From positions 186,001-250,000 of the forward strand of contig NZ_CP072390.1 in NCBI RefSeq assembly GCF_018127785.1: 64,000 nucleotides of DNA, read 5' to 3'. Origin of the DNA: Prevotella scopos JCM 17725 (GTDB lineage: Bacteria; Bacteroidota; Bacteroidia; Bacteroidales; Bacteroidaceae). A model generated the notes under the pieces. That model saw only the letters and a list, made by a program, of their open reading frames with translations, made no database searches and had not been told where the DNA came from. Below, piece by piece: positions 42,787-51,347 of this stretch; within the stretch, counting starts at the first letter, position 1, and each line of letters begins with the position of its first letter. The translations under genes were made by a program, and so were the position numbers.

Positions 42787-43178
42787 CACTTTTTCCTTTA
42801 CATGAGGAAATAAAAACCTGCAAAAAAACACAAAAGGGGCATATCAAATCGTGTGTTTGAAGTGATATCTTTTATTGATTCTATTCTTCGCCTCATAGCA
42901 TAACAAATCGTTGTTAAAAAAATGATAAACCTTTCCCAATCTATGTGTTCAGTATGTCTTGTCATGTGTTCTTTTACTAACAAGAATCTGCTCTAATGTT
43001 ATTAACCTTTTGACATAGGCTCCACACCATTTCAGATAATCATGGGCAGGGTTCTGCTTACTATCAAATGAAGGTTTTATTGTTCTATAACAAGGTTCCG
43101 CAAGTTAGTGGATTGTTTCGTAAAACTTGACAATAAGAATAGCTGAATCGCTTGTATAACAGTGTGTAAGGCATAATT
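42787..43178. other. Intergenic region between divergent gyrB and the TonB receptor
   Basis: About 390 bases with no gene or repeat that I can support. Regulatory DNA for the two divergent units is expected here. Confidence 0.4.
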
Positions 43179-43194
43179 TCCTTATAAATGAGGA
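43179..43194 (+). promoter_or_regulatory. Operator-like palindrome before the TonB receptor gene
   Basis: TCCTTA-TAAA-TGAGGA abuts the -33 ATTG. The same element, in the same position relative to the promoter, precedes hemN (46791-46806). A regulator bound here would block or touch the -33 region. Confidence 0.7.
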
Positions 43195-43225
43195 TTGTTC
43201 AAAAAAGTCATTCTCCGTACCTTTG
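43194..43225 (+). promoter_or_regulatory. Promoter of the TonB receptor gene
   Basis: ATTG (43194-43197), a 20-nt spacer and TACCTTTG (43218-43225). The spacing is identical to that of the hemN promoter. Confidence 0.8.
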
Positions 43226-43256
43226 CGGCACAAAAACATTTAAATAAGTCGTCTTT

Positions 43257-45314
43257 ATGCTAAACACATTGTTATTGGCCTCCCTTGCTATCGGAGGAAT
43301 CGCCAAAGATGCTCCCGATTCAATAGTGAGTAAAAATGTCCCATTGAATGAAGTCGTTGTATCAGACTTCAAGCAGAATAAGAGAAACCTTACTTCTGTT
43401 GCTGTATCAACCATTAACCTACAACAACTGCAGAACCAGCAGATTGTCAACCTGAAGGAGCTGACGGCTGTGATGCCTAACTTCTATATGCCTGACTATG
43501 GTTCATATGCAAATACGCCCGTCTATATTCGTGGTATCGGAGCCAAGAGTAAGGGTTCTGCAGTGGGTTTCTATGTCGATGGCGTGCCTCATTTTGAGTC
43601 GTCAGCATTTAATATAGATCTCAGTGATATAGCTGGTGTGGATGTACTTCGAGGGCCACAAGGAACGTTGTATGGACGTAATACCATCGCTGGTATCATA
43701 AACGTTTACACGCATAATCCGCTTGATTATCAAAAGATGCGGATAAAGGTCGGCTATGGAAGGTACAACGACTTTGTAGCGCAGGCTTCAAACTATGCTA
43801 AGATAAATGATCAGTTCGGTGTTTCAAGTGCTCTTTCCTATCATCACAACGATGGTATGTTTACGAATGAATTCTTAAATAAGAAGGCAGATAAGTTGAA
43901 TGAGATTGAAGGACGTATCGGACTTTACTGGCGACCCACCACGAATTGGCTCATCCATCTTAACAATACGCTCAGTCATAGTAAGCAGAATGGTTATCCT
44001 TATGCACCTTATGATATTCAAAAACAGGAACTATCTCCAATCAGCTATAATCGCCTGAGTGTTTTCAAACGTCTTATCTTCACAACAGGCCTTAATGCCC
44101 GATATGAGAATAATAACGTTAGTTTCAATAGTCAGACATCTTACCAATTTATCAAGTCACACCAAGGTATAGATCAAGACTTTACCCCAAAGGACTTGTT
44201 CTTTACTGATAATGACTATCATCAAAATATGTTTTCTCAAGAGCTGACCTTGAAGTCGAATGACAAGGGACGTTACCAATGGATTGTGGGTGTGTTTGGT
44301 ATGCTGCTCCATTCGAACCCATTCATCGGAACAAGCTATTTTACGAAGGACTTCTCAACCCCTACATCCTATAAGAACCCTACTGCAGGCTTTGCCATCT
44401 ATCATCAGAGTTCTTATAATATATGGAGAGGGCTGTCCGCAACAGTTGGTCTGCGTTTTGATTACGAACACGCAAAGATAGATTATGAACAGCATAAGTT
44501 GACATTGACGACAGGGGCAATAACACCTGTAAATAACTTCGTTAGTACAGCGAGCTTCCGTCAGTTTACCCCTAAGTTCACGATTCAATACCTTACAAAC
44601 AAAGACAATCTCTATTATGCAAGTTTCACTCGTGGCTATAAGCCGGGTGGATTTAACACCAGCTTTAAGACTGATGATGAGCGTGCATACGATCCAGAAT
44701 ACAGCTTGAACTATGAGGTTGGTGCAAGATTAAAGTTCTTGGATGGAAGATTGAGAGCCGAAGCTGACCTCTTCTACATTGACTGGCGACACATGCAAGC
44801 AATCTATACGGTTCCCAATGTAGGAAATTTAATTACAAATGCAGGTCATACGGATAGTAAGGGTTTCGAACTTTCTTTGGCTTATCATCCAGTGAAGAGT
44901 TTGCAGTTCAGTATGAATTATGGCTATACCCACGCTCGTTATCTAGAGTATAAGAAGAGTTCTAAAGAAGATTTCTCAGGGAATAGACTGCCAATGGTAC
45001 CTAATCACACACTGTCAATAGACGGAACTTACACTGTTATGCAGGCAGGCTGGTTTGATAAGATTATTCTGAATACTGGTTTGACAGGCCTTGGTCGAAT
45101 CTACTGGGCTGATGATAATATTGTTCGTCAGAACTTCTATGCAACGCTCAATGCTAAGGTTAGTCTTACAAAGGGTATCGTGACATTAGATTTATGGGGA
45201 AAGAACCTCACCGGAACCGACTATTTGGCCTATTGCTTTAAGATGTCAACGGGTAACTACGCACAGAAAGGTAAACTGCTGTCTTTCGGTACTTCCGTCA
45301 GTTTGACGTTCTAA
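43257..45314 (+). CDS. TonB-dependent outer-membrane receptor (siderophore/porphyrin type)
   Basis: A 685-residue receptor. A short signal peptide (MLNTLLLASLAIGGIAK) leads into a TonB-box-like LNEVVVSDF, a plug domain (~30-150; YIRGIGAKSKGSAVGFYVDGVP, GPQGTLYGRNTIAG) and a 22-strand-type barrel to SLTF. It lacks the CarboxypepD domain of SusC and is of the FyuA-like iron-chelate class by its plug. The ligand is unknown. The MFS transporter downstream, and hemN/hemG under the same operator, suggest uptake of a porphyrin, heme precursor or iron chelate. Confidence 0.9.
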   Translation: MLNTLLLASLAIGGIAKDAPDSIVSKNVPLNEVVVSDFKQNKRNLTSVAVSTINLQQLQNQQIVNLKELTAVMPNFYMPDYGSYANTPVYIRGIGAKSKGSAVGFYVDGVPHFESSAFNIDLSDIAGVDVLRGPQGTLYGRNTIAGIINVYTHNPLDYQKMRIKVGYGRYNDFVAQASNYAKINDQFGVSSALSYHHNDGMFTNEFLNKKADKLNEIEGRIGLYWRPTTNWLIHLNNTLSHSKQNGYPYAPYDIQKQELSPISYNRLSVFKRLIFTTGLNARYENNNVSFNSQTSYQFIKSHQGIDQDFTPKDLFFTDNDYHQNMFSQELTLKSNDKGRYQWIVGVFGMLLHSNPFIGTSYFTKDFSTPTSYKNPTAGFAIYHQSSYNIWRGLSATVGLRFDYEHAKIDYEQHKLTLTTGAITPVNNFVSTASFRQFTPKFTIQYLTNKDNLYYASFTRGYKPGGFNTSFKTDDERAYDPEYSLNYEVGARLKFLDGRLRAEADLFYIDWRHMQAIYTVPNVGNLITNAGHTDSKGFELSLAYHPVKSLQFSMNYGYTHARYLEYKKSSKEDFSGNRLPMVPNHTLSIDGTYTVMQAGWFDKIILNTGLTGLGRIYWADDNIVRQNFYATLNAKVSLTKGIVTLDLWGKNLTGTDYLAYCFKMSTGNYAQKGKLLSFGTSVSLTF

Positions 45315-45420
45315 AAGGAATGAAAAATATTTATGCTGTACTAAATTCTCAGGCTCAATAAGTTTAAACTCCTGCAGCATAACATTGATTTTAGCCTTCG
45401 TTAAGTGCAACTCCTTTCTT

Positions 45421-45462
45421 CCTTTCTAACGTCCTCTACGTTCGGATCGGATGTTAGATAGG
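45421..45462 (+). promoter_or_regulatory. Hairpin in the receptor-transporter spacer
   Basis: CCTTTCTAACGTC pairs with GATGTTAGATAGG (one mismatch, one wobble). No T-run follows. It may adjust expression between the two genes. Confidence 0.45.
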
Positions 45463-45494
45463 GAGGTAGGAGGCTTTCTTTATACATTCATCAC

Positions 45495-46697
45495 ATGTTT
45501 AAAAATATCTCATCAAAGAAGCTCAGCTTGGGTACGTTTTTCTGTCTATACATTGCACAGATGGTACCTTCATCCTTTCTCATGACAGCCTTACAGGTAA
45601 TCATGCGAGAAGGACAATTTAGTCTTGCTACCATCGGGTTACTTAATCTTGTTCGGATTCCATGGACAATCAAGTTCCTATGGTCGCCCTTTGTCGATCG
45701 TCATTGTGTCACAGTAGGCGACTACAAACGGACGATAGTCACTACAGAACTCATTTATGCTATTGCGCTCTTGGCTACAGGACTTATCAACGTACACTCT
45801 GAGATAGTACTTGTCATCATTCTTGCTTTCATATCAATGTTGGCTTCAGCGACGCAAGACATAGCTACAGATGCACTGGCTATCCTTGCCTTTAAAAAGC
45901 ACGATCATAGTATGCTTAATAGCATGCAGTCTATGGGAGCCTTCGGTGGTGCAGTCATTGGTGGAGGAGTCTTGCTCATCTTACTTAAAAGCTATGGTTG
46001 GAATGTCGTAGTGCCCTGTTTGGCTTTGTTTGTTATTATGATGATAATCCCTTTGCTACTCAATCCTCATATCAAGATTGAGAATGAACAGGCAAGAGAA
46101 CGTGCGAGGTGGACCGATATCTTTAGCTTCTTCTCGCGTAAAGAGATATGGCCACAGATAGGGTTCTTACTGCTTTATTATATGGGAATCATTGGTATTC
46201 TCTCCATGATACGTCCTTACCTTGTTGATAAGGGCTATGGTATGAAGGAGATAGGCTTCCTTATGGGTGTTGTCGGAACAGCCGCCTCTTTCGTCATGGC
46301 GTGGTTCTCAGGAGTGCTCATACGTCGTATTGGCATCCATAAAGCTCGTATCATTATCGCTGGACTCATCATTCTTGCACCGCTCTATTTCCTTGCGATG
46401 ACTTTTACCAACTTTAATAAGACGGCTTTTGTTTTCGGCATTATTTATATCCAAGCTTGTTACGGCTTGGCTACTGTTGTGCTTTATACTGCTTCAATGC
46501 AGCAAGTGCGTCCAGGTAGGGAAGGAACAGACTTTACGATACAGATTGTTATCAGTCATGTAAGCGGTCTGCTTGTCGCAGTGCTTGCAGGAATAGTAGC
46601 TCATCTCTTCACCTATCGTGGGCTGTATATAGCTGAGGTAATGGTCTCAATCGTCAGTTTCTTTTATGTCCTCATAGCTTTTAGACGGAGAAAGTAA
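45495..46697 (+). CDS. MFS transporter, AmpG/RhtX-like
   Basis: A 400-residue inner-membrane carrier with about 12 hydrophobic segments. The N-terminal signature LVRIPWTIKFLWSPFVDR is typical of the AmpG/RhtX/FptX branch, which moves peptidoglycan fragments, acyl-CoA or iron chelates into the cytosol. Further marks are ASATQDIATDALAILAF and the charged loop after helix 6. It follows the TonB receptor by 180 nt with no promoter consensus between, so together they can form a two-membrane import route. Siderophore or porphyrin import is the inference; muropeptide transport is the alternative. Confidence 0.87.
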   Translation: MFKNISSKKLSLGTFFCLYIAQMVPSSFLMTALQVIMREGQFSLATIGLLNLVRIPWTIKFLWSPFVDRHCVTVGDYKRTIVTTELIYAIALLATGLINVHSEIVLVIILAFISMLASATQDIATDALAILAFKKHDHSMLNSMQSMGAFGGAVIGGGVLLILLKSYGWNVVVPCLALFVIMMIIPLLLNPHIKIENEQARERARWTDIFSFFSRKEIWPQIGFLLLYYMGIIGILSMIRPYLVDKGYGMKEIGFLMGVVGTAASFVMAWFSGVLIRRIGIHKARIIIAGLIILAPLYFLAMTFTNFNKTAFVFGIIYIQACYGLATVVLYTASMQQVRPGREGTDFTIQIVISHVSGLLVAVLAGIVAHLFTYRGLYIAEVMVSIVSFFYVLIAFRRRK

Positions 46698-46790
46698 GGG
46701 TTGTTAAACGTTACGGATGATGTCACGATTCCCATAGAGTTCACACTATTAAGAACGATTACTGCAAAGCACTATTTGTTCTTAAAGCTT

Positions 46791-46806
46791 TCCTCACAAA
46801 TGAGGA
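46791..46806 (+). promoter_or_regulatory. Operator-like palindrome before hemN
   Basis: TCCTCA-CAAA-TGAGGA is a perfect 6+6 inverted repeat overlapping the first base of the -33 ATTG, matching 43179-43194. Confidence 0.75.
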
Positions 46807-46837
46807 TTGTTTATTTTAAAGGTTATCCATACCTTTG
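46806..46837 (+). promoter_or_regulatory. Promoter of hemN-hemG
   Basis: ATTG (46806-46809), a 20-nt spacer and TACCTTTG (46830-46837). The TTG in the -7 box begins the longest open frame, so the real start must be 46859. Confidence 0.82.
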
Positions 46838-46858
46838 TCATATAATTTATTTCGACGA

Positions 46859-48223
46859 ATGAAACAAGAACTGATTGATAAATACAATAAATCTGTACCT
46901 CGTTATACAAGTTATCCACCTGCTAATTTCTTCCGACCTTTTGATGGTGAAGAGTATCTGAAAGATGTTGATGAAAGTAACGAGGCAAGTGAGAAGAACT
47001 TATCTTTTTATTTTCACATGCCCTTCTGTCGCCGTCTTTGTCACTATTGTGGTTGTAACTCTTACCCAATGGCCAAAGAGGGTCGTATTGAGGAGTATGT
47101 AAATGCATTGCATAAGGAGATAGACCTTGTTGCAAAGCATTTAGATAAGCGCAGGCGTATATCACAGATTCACTATAGTGGTGGAAGCCCTACAGCCATG
47201 CCTGTGCGTGTTCTGAAAGAATTGAATGAGCACCTGCTCTCGCTATTCCCTTTGATTGAAAAGCCCGAGATTGCCATAGAGTGTCATCCGGGTTATCTGA
47301 CAGCAAGGGATTGGCAGGGCTTATTGGATGCACGATTCAATCGTTTCAGTCTGGGTGTACAAGACTTTAATGAGGAGGTGTTGAGACTTGTCAATCGCAC
47401 TCCTTCTGAGTTACCCACTGAAGAGATTGTGGCTATTCTGCGTGGTGCAAGAGTCAGTATTAATATGGATTTCCTCTTTGGCTTACCCCTTCAGACATCG
47501 AGAAGCTTTCAACAGACGATAGAACACGCTGTAACCATTCGTCCTGACCGCATTACAACGTTCAGTTATGGACACTGCCCATGGATATTTAAGCGGCAAA
47601 TGATTCTTGAAAAGGCGGGACTTCCGAGTACGGAGGAGAAGGCTTTGATGTTCCAAAAGGCTAAAGATGTATTACATGAGGCTGGCTATCATAGTATCGG
47701 TTTGGACCATTTTGTCCTTCCGAATGACGAACTTCTTGAAGCGCTTCGGTCACATCGCTTACATCGTAACTTCCAAGGTTATTGCACACGACGTACAACC
47801 GGACAGGTATATGCTTTTGGTGTGACGGGCATTAGTCAGTTGGAGGGTGCGTATGCACAGAACACAAAGTCGATAGATAAGTATATTTCGGAGATTTCAG
47901 CCGGTACATTACCCATACGGAAGGGTTATCAGTTAACGCCTAACGAGCGGATTGCCCGTGAAGTGATTGAGCGTCTGATGTGTAACTATCATCTTGATTG
48001 GACGCATCTGGCAGAAGATTTATCAGTGTCAGTAAGCGAGGTTAAGGGAGCAATCAACTTTGACTTGGAACGGCTAAAGGAGATGGAACGTGATGGTATT
48101 CTTCGTTTGACAGAAAATACCTTGGAGATGACAGGGGAGGGTAACCCCTTTGTACGTACGGTAGCCGCTACGCTCGACCCTATGATGGTTGCTACAGATA
48201 AGAAATTCTCAAAACCTATATAA
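46859..48223 (+). CDS. hemN: Oxygen-independent coproporphyrinogen III dehydrogenase
   Basis: A 454-residue radical SAM enzyme that oxidatively decarboxylates coproporphyrinogen III to protoporphyrinogen IX without oxygen. It has the HemN N-terminal PRYTSYPPA (14-22) and the cluster motif C57-x3-C61-x2-C64-x-C66 in PFCRRLCHYCGCN, which separates true HemN from HemW. SAM-binding (SGGSPTAM) and the C-terminal HemN domain (~360-454) are present. hemG follows 64 nt downstream, the next step of the same pathway. Confidence 0.93.
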   Translation: MKQELIDKYNKSVPRYTSYPPANFFRPFDGEEYLKDVDESNEASEKNLSFYFHMPFCRRLCHYCGCNSYPMAKEGRIEEYVNALHKEIDLVAKHLDKRRRISQIHYSGGSPTAMPVRVLKELNEHLLSLFPLIEKPEIAIECHPGYLTARDWQGLLDARFNRFSLGVQDFNEEVLRLVNRTPSELPTEEIVAILRGARVSINMDFLFGLPLQTSRSFQQTIEHAVTIRPDRITTFSYGHCPWIFKRQMILEKAGLPSTEEKALMFQKAKDVLHEAGYHSIGLDHFVLPNDELLEALRSHRLHRNFQGYCTRRTTGQVYAFGVTGISQLEGAYAQNTKSIDKYISEISAGTLPIRKGYQLTPNERIAREVIERLMCNYHLDWTHLAEDLSVSVSEVKGAINFDLERLKEMERDGILRLTENTLEMTGEGNPFVRTVAATLDPMMVATDKKFSKPI

Positions 48224-48287
48224 AAGTATCGCTCTATAGCTTTTGTCATTGAAGAGTTAGTAGGGATTGCTTAAGAATATAACAATT

Positions 48288-49655
48288 ATGGAACAACAAA
48301 GAAAAATAGTTGTCATTGGTGCTGGTCTCACTGGTCTCACTTGTGCTGCACTTCTGCGTCATAAAGGTATGGATGTCGTGGTTTTAGAAGCTGCCAATCG
48401 TATTGGTGGACTCATGCAAACGGAGGAAGTTGATGGTTTCGTCATGGAGCAAGGTCCGAGTACAGGTACGATTAAGTATCCAGAAGTAGCTGAACTCTTC
48501 GATATGTTAGGCAATAGCTGTACATTGGAGGTGGCACGTTCTTCTGCAAAGTGTCGTTTGATATGGAAGGACGGACGCTTTCATGCACTCCCTTCTGGAC
48601 TTTGGTCTGCTATCACAACTCCTCTCTTCACACTGAAAGATAAGTTCTGCATCCTTGGCGAGCCATGGCGTAAGAAGGGAATAGATCCTAACGAGAGTGT
48701 GGGAAGCCTTGCTGAACGACGCTTGGGACGGTCATTCGTTGATTATGCAGTTGACCCTTTCCTCTCTGGTGTGTATGCTGGTGATCCTTATCAACTACCA
48801 ACTCGCCTTGCTTTGCCTAAACTCTACGACTTAGAACAGCGTTATGGAAGTTTTATTAAAGGGGCTGTGGCACTTGCAAAGCAACCAAAGACGGACAGGG
48901 AAAAGCGTGCAACAAAGGCTGTCTTCTCTACTCGTGGAGGTTTCCGTAGTCTTGTTTCTGCATTAGGGAGAGTTATAGGTGATGAGAGAATCCGAACGAA
49001 TTGCAAAGAATTAAGTATAGAACCATTAGGAGATAAGTGGAAACTCTCTTGGGGTAAGAATACTATAATAGCTGAACAGGTTGTTACAACTTGTCCTGCC
49101 TATGCCTTACCTAAGTTGTTGAGCTTCTTATCTAAGGCTCAACTTGACGACTTAAGCAATCTTTATTATGCTCCAGTGATTGAGATTGGGGTGGGAATGA
49201 AGAATACGGGGGATGTACATTGGAATGCCTTTGGTGGATTAGTACCGTCTAAGGAAAAGCAGAATGTGTTGGGAATCCTTATGCCTTCCGCCTGTTTCGA
49301 TGGTCGTGCGCCAGAAGAAGGAGCAAATTATGCCTTCTTTATTGGTGGAGAACGCCATCCGGAATATCTTAATAAGACGGATGAAGAACTGATAGAATTG
49401 GTTCATAGGTCCCTTCATACGATGTTGGGATATCCCAAAGGTACCCGGGCTGACGTCATTCGTATTTACAGACACAGACATGCTATTCCGCAATATATGT
49501 CCGAAACGGATGCTCGTCTTCGTACTATTGATGCCGTAGAACTTGCTTATCCCGGTTTACATATCATTGGTAATTTGAAAGATGGTATCGGTATGGGCGA
49601 CAGAATCAAGCAGGCTGTGGATATGGCAGAGAAGATTTGTCTAACGGTATCGTAA
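48288..49655 (+). CDS. Protoporphyrinogen oxidase, HemG/HemY FAD type
   Basis: A 455-residue flavoenzyme. The N-terminal dinucleotide-binding motif is VVIGAGLTGLTCAALL with VVVLEAANRIGG (FAD). A substrate domain (~85-210) has GSLAERRLGRSFVDYAVDPFLSGVYAGDP, characteristic of this oxidase. The C-terminal FAD contact is IIGNLKDGIGMGDRIKQA. It acts on the product of HemN or on coproporphyrinogen. In an anaerobe the electron acceptor would not be oxygen. The start at 48288 is preferred to TTG at 48267. No ferrochelatase gene is adjacent. Confidence 0.9.
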   Translation: MEQQRKIVVIGAGLTGLTCAALLRHKGMDVVVLEAANRIGGLMQTEEVDGFVMEQGPSTGTIKYPEVAELFDMLGNSCTLEVARSSAKCRLIWKDGRFHALPSGLWSAITTPLFTLKDKFCILGEPWRKKGIDPNESVGSLAERRLGRSFVDYAVDPFLSGVYAGDPYQLPTRLALPKLYDLEQRYGSFIKGAVALAKQPKTDREKRATKAVFSTRGGFRSLVSALGRVIGDERIRTNCKELSIEPLGDKWKLSWGKNTIIAEQVVTTCPAYALPKLLSFLSKAQLDDLSNLYYAPVIEIGVGMKNTGDVHWNAFGGLVPSKEKQNVLGILMPSACFDGRAPEEGANYAFFIGGERHPEYLNKTDEELIELVHRSLHTMLGYPKGTRADVIRIYRHRHAIPQYMSETDARLRTIDAVELAYPGLHIIGNLKDGIGMGDRIKQAVDMAEKICLTVS

Positions 49656-49692
49656 ATACAAGCTATCTTACACGAATAGGTTTAGTATCAAT

Positions 49693-49774
49693 TTGCTGTC
49701 ACTTTTAACAATTTGTTGACTCCTCTGTAAACCAATAAGTTAAGTCTTACAATGGGTGACAGCAGTGACAGCAA
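49693..49774 (+). repeat. 82-bp inverted-repeat element, copy 3
   Basis: It starts TTGCTGTCACTTTTAACAAT and ends TGACAGCAGTGACAGCAA. Flanking bases ATCAA/TTGAT extend the inverted repeat to ~15 bp. It lies between convergent hemG and rpsT. Confidence 0.85.
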
Positions 49775-49833
49775 ATTGATTTTATCCTAATTGCCTAAGC
49801 AAAGGCACAACGTCAAACAAGTATATAATATAC

Positions 49834-49863
49834 AAAAAGCCATAACCCTCTTGGATTATGGCT
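49834..49863 (-). terminator. Terminator of rpsT
   Basis: On the minus strand AGCCATAA and TTATGGCT form the stem, followed by TTTTTG. Confidence 0.85.
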
Positions 49864-49898
49864 CTATTATTCTTTTCAGCTATGACTGAAAGTATTCT

Positions 49899-50153
49899 TT
49901 ATCCCAAAGAAGCTACGTGCTTGCAAAGAGCTGATTTCAAGTTAGCTGCTTTGTTCTGGTGGATAATGTTGGTCTTAGCCAACTTGTCCAACATCTTCTG
50001 TACAACAGGGTAGAGCTTTACAGCCTCTTCTTTGTCTGTCATGTTACGCAACTTGCGAACAGCGTTACGCATTGTCTTTGCATAATATCTGTTGTGCAAG
50101 GTTCTAACCTTGTCCTGACGGATTCTCTTCAATGATGATTTGTGATTTGCCAT
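49899..50153 (-). CDS. rpsT: Ribosomal protein S20
   Basis: An 84-residue, very basic helical protein of the 30S subunit. [27 protein letters not shown] and the C-terminal [13 protein letters not shown] match bS20. It lies 27 nt downstream of tRNA-Glu on the same strand and seems to share the tRNA promoter. Confidence 0.97.
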   Translation of the reverse strand: MANHKSSLKRIRQDKVRTLHNRYYAKTMRNAVRKLRNMTDKEEAVKLYPVVQKMLDKLAKTNIIHQNKAANLKSALCKHVASLG

Positions 50154-50180
50154 CTTTGTTTCTTCTTTTATTTTTATTTG

Positions 50181-50252
50181 TAGTCCCTAGCAGAGTCGAA
50201 CTGCTCTTTAGAGAATGAAAATCTCTCGTCCTAACCGATAGACGAAGGGACC
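50181..50252 (-). tRNA. tRNA-Glu (anticodon TTC)
   Basis: The minus strand folds with acceptor GGTCCCT/AGGGACT, D-arm GTCTATCGGTTAGGAC, anticodon stem AGAGA/TCTCT with loop TTTTCAT, and T-arm AGCAGTTCGACTCTGCT. The CCA end is not encoded. It is probably co-transcribed with rpsT. Confidence 0.95.
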
Positions 50253-50271
50253 ATAGTTGGTTTTGCGGGTG

Positions 50272-50303
50272 CAAAGGTAGCCTATTTATTTTAATCAGCC
50301 AAA
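50272..50303 (-). promoter_or_regulatory. Promoter of the tRNA-Glu-rpsT unit
   Basis: On the minus strand TTTG (50300-50303), a 20-nt spacer and TACCTTTG (50272-50279), ~20 nt before the tRNA. Confidence 0.82.
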
Positions 50304-50342
50304 CTTTTTGCTAATAAATTTCTGTAAGAGGCTGTATTTTTG

Positions 50343-50350
50343 TATTTTTG
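50343..50350 (+). promoter_or_regulatory. -7 element of recO
   Basis: TATTTTTG ends 13 nt before the ATG at 50364, so the leader is very short. Confidence 0.55.
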
Positions 50351-50363
50351 CATTGATTTTTAT

Positions 50364-51089
50364 ATGATTCTGAAGTCAAAAGCAATTGTATTGCGTTCTC
50401 TGAAGTTCGGTGATTCATCGCTAATAATTGATATGTTTACCGAGTTAGAGGGACGTATTTCTTTTATAACGCGCATACCTAAGACAGCGAAGGGGAAGAT
50501 TAAGAAGCAGTATTTTCAACCACTGACCTTGCTTGATCTTGAATTTGACTTTCGTCCGCGAACTTCTTTGCAGCGAATAAAAGATGTACGTATCCTCTGT
50601 CCTTACGGATCCATACCCTTTGATCCTGTGAAATCGACAATCCTTCTCTTCCTTTCTGAATTTCTTTATTATGTTACTCGTGGGGAGCAACAGAATGCTC
50701 ACCTATTTAATTATGTTAAAGCGAGTATGGAATGGCTAGATGAAGCTGAGCAAGGATATGCTAACTTTCATCTTGTCTTTATGATGCGATTAAGCCGGTT
50801 CGTTGGTTTCTTTCCCAATCTTGATGCCTTTCAAGAAGATGCTTGCTTTGACCTGCGCAATGCAACCTTTACAAGTCATGTGCCACTGCATTCGGATTAC
50901 CTGTTACCTTTAGATGCTGCGCAGATAAACAAGCTGATTCGTATGGACTATGAGAATATGCACCTCTTTCGTCTTTCTCGTCATGATCGTAACCGAATCT
51001 CTGACATCGTATTGCATTATTATCGAATCCATGTACCTGATATGCCTGAACTGAAAAGCTTTCATGTGTTGCGTGAGCTGTTTAGTTAA
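50364..51089 (+). CDS. recO: DNA repair protein RecO
   Basis: A 241-residue mediator that helps load RecA on gapped DNA with RecR. It has an N-terminal OB fold (~1-80; KAIVLRSLKFGDSSLIIDMFTELEGRISFI) and a helical C-terminal part (~90-241). The Cys4 zinc finger found in many RecO proteins is absent: only two scattered Cys remain in the second half. The start at 50364 follows the -7 element; TTG at 50340 does not. Confidence 0.88.
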   Translation: MILKSKAIVLRSLKFGDSSLIIDMFTELEGRISFITRIPKTAKGKIKKQYFQPLTLLDLEFDFRPRTSLQRIKDVRILCPYGSIPFDPVKSTILLFLSEFLYYVTRGEQQNAHLFNYVKASMEWLDEAEQGYANFHLVFMMRLSRFVGFFPNLDAFQEDACFDLRNATFTSHVPLHSDYLLPLDAAQINKLIRMDYENMHLFRLSRHDRNRISDIVLHYYRIHVPDMPELKSFHVLRELFS

Positions 51090-51167
51090 TGAGCTTTATG
51101 ATGATTGTTAGGCGTTTAATACTGCTCTTAAAGTAACCGTATATTATACTTATAGATAGTCTTTATC

Positions 51168-51257
51168 GAATTATTTTCATGAAAAAAAATATTTATCTTC
51201 ATGAAAAGAAATATTTATCTTCATGAAAATAATTTCTTTTTTTCATGATAATAATTC
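51168..51257. repeat. 22-bp periodic palindromic array, family TTTTCATGAAAA, copy C
   Basis: It starts GAATTATTTTCATG and has four CATG cores exactly 22 bp apart. It is the cleanest of the three copies and lies before the YeiH-type gene. Confidence 0.9.
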
Positions 51258-51288
51258 ACGATTGGTATTTTGTTGCTTGTTTTTTTAT

Positions 51289-51296
51289 TACTTTTG
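51289..51296 (+). promoter_or_regulatory. -7 element of the YeiH-type gene
   Basis: TACTTTTG, 51 nt before the ATG. The -33 spacing is poor. Confidence 0.5.
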
Positions 51297-51347
51297 TGGA
51301 CTTGAAGCATGAAAATTCAAACTTAACCTATTATATAATATAAGTCT

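Noticed and set aside
46835..46858. TTG start for hemN
   Set aside because: It overlaps the -7 box of the promoter. The conserved HemN N-terminus starts at the ATG at 46859.
49693..49774. Simple bidirectional terminator between hemG and rpsT
   Set aside because: The inverted ends are ~65 nt apart, no T-run follows, and the same ends and length recur at two other loci. A repeat element explains it better; rpsT has its own terminator.
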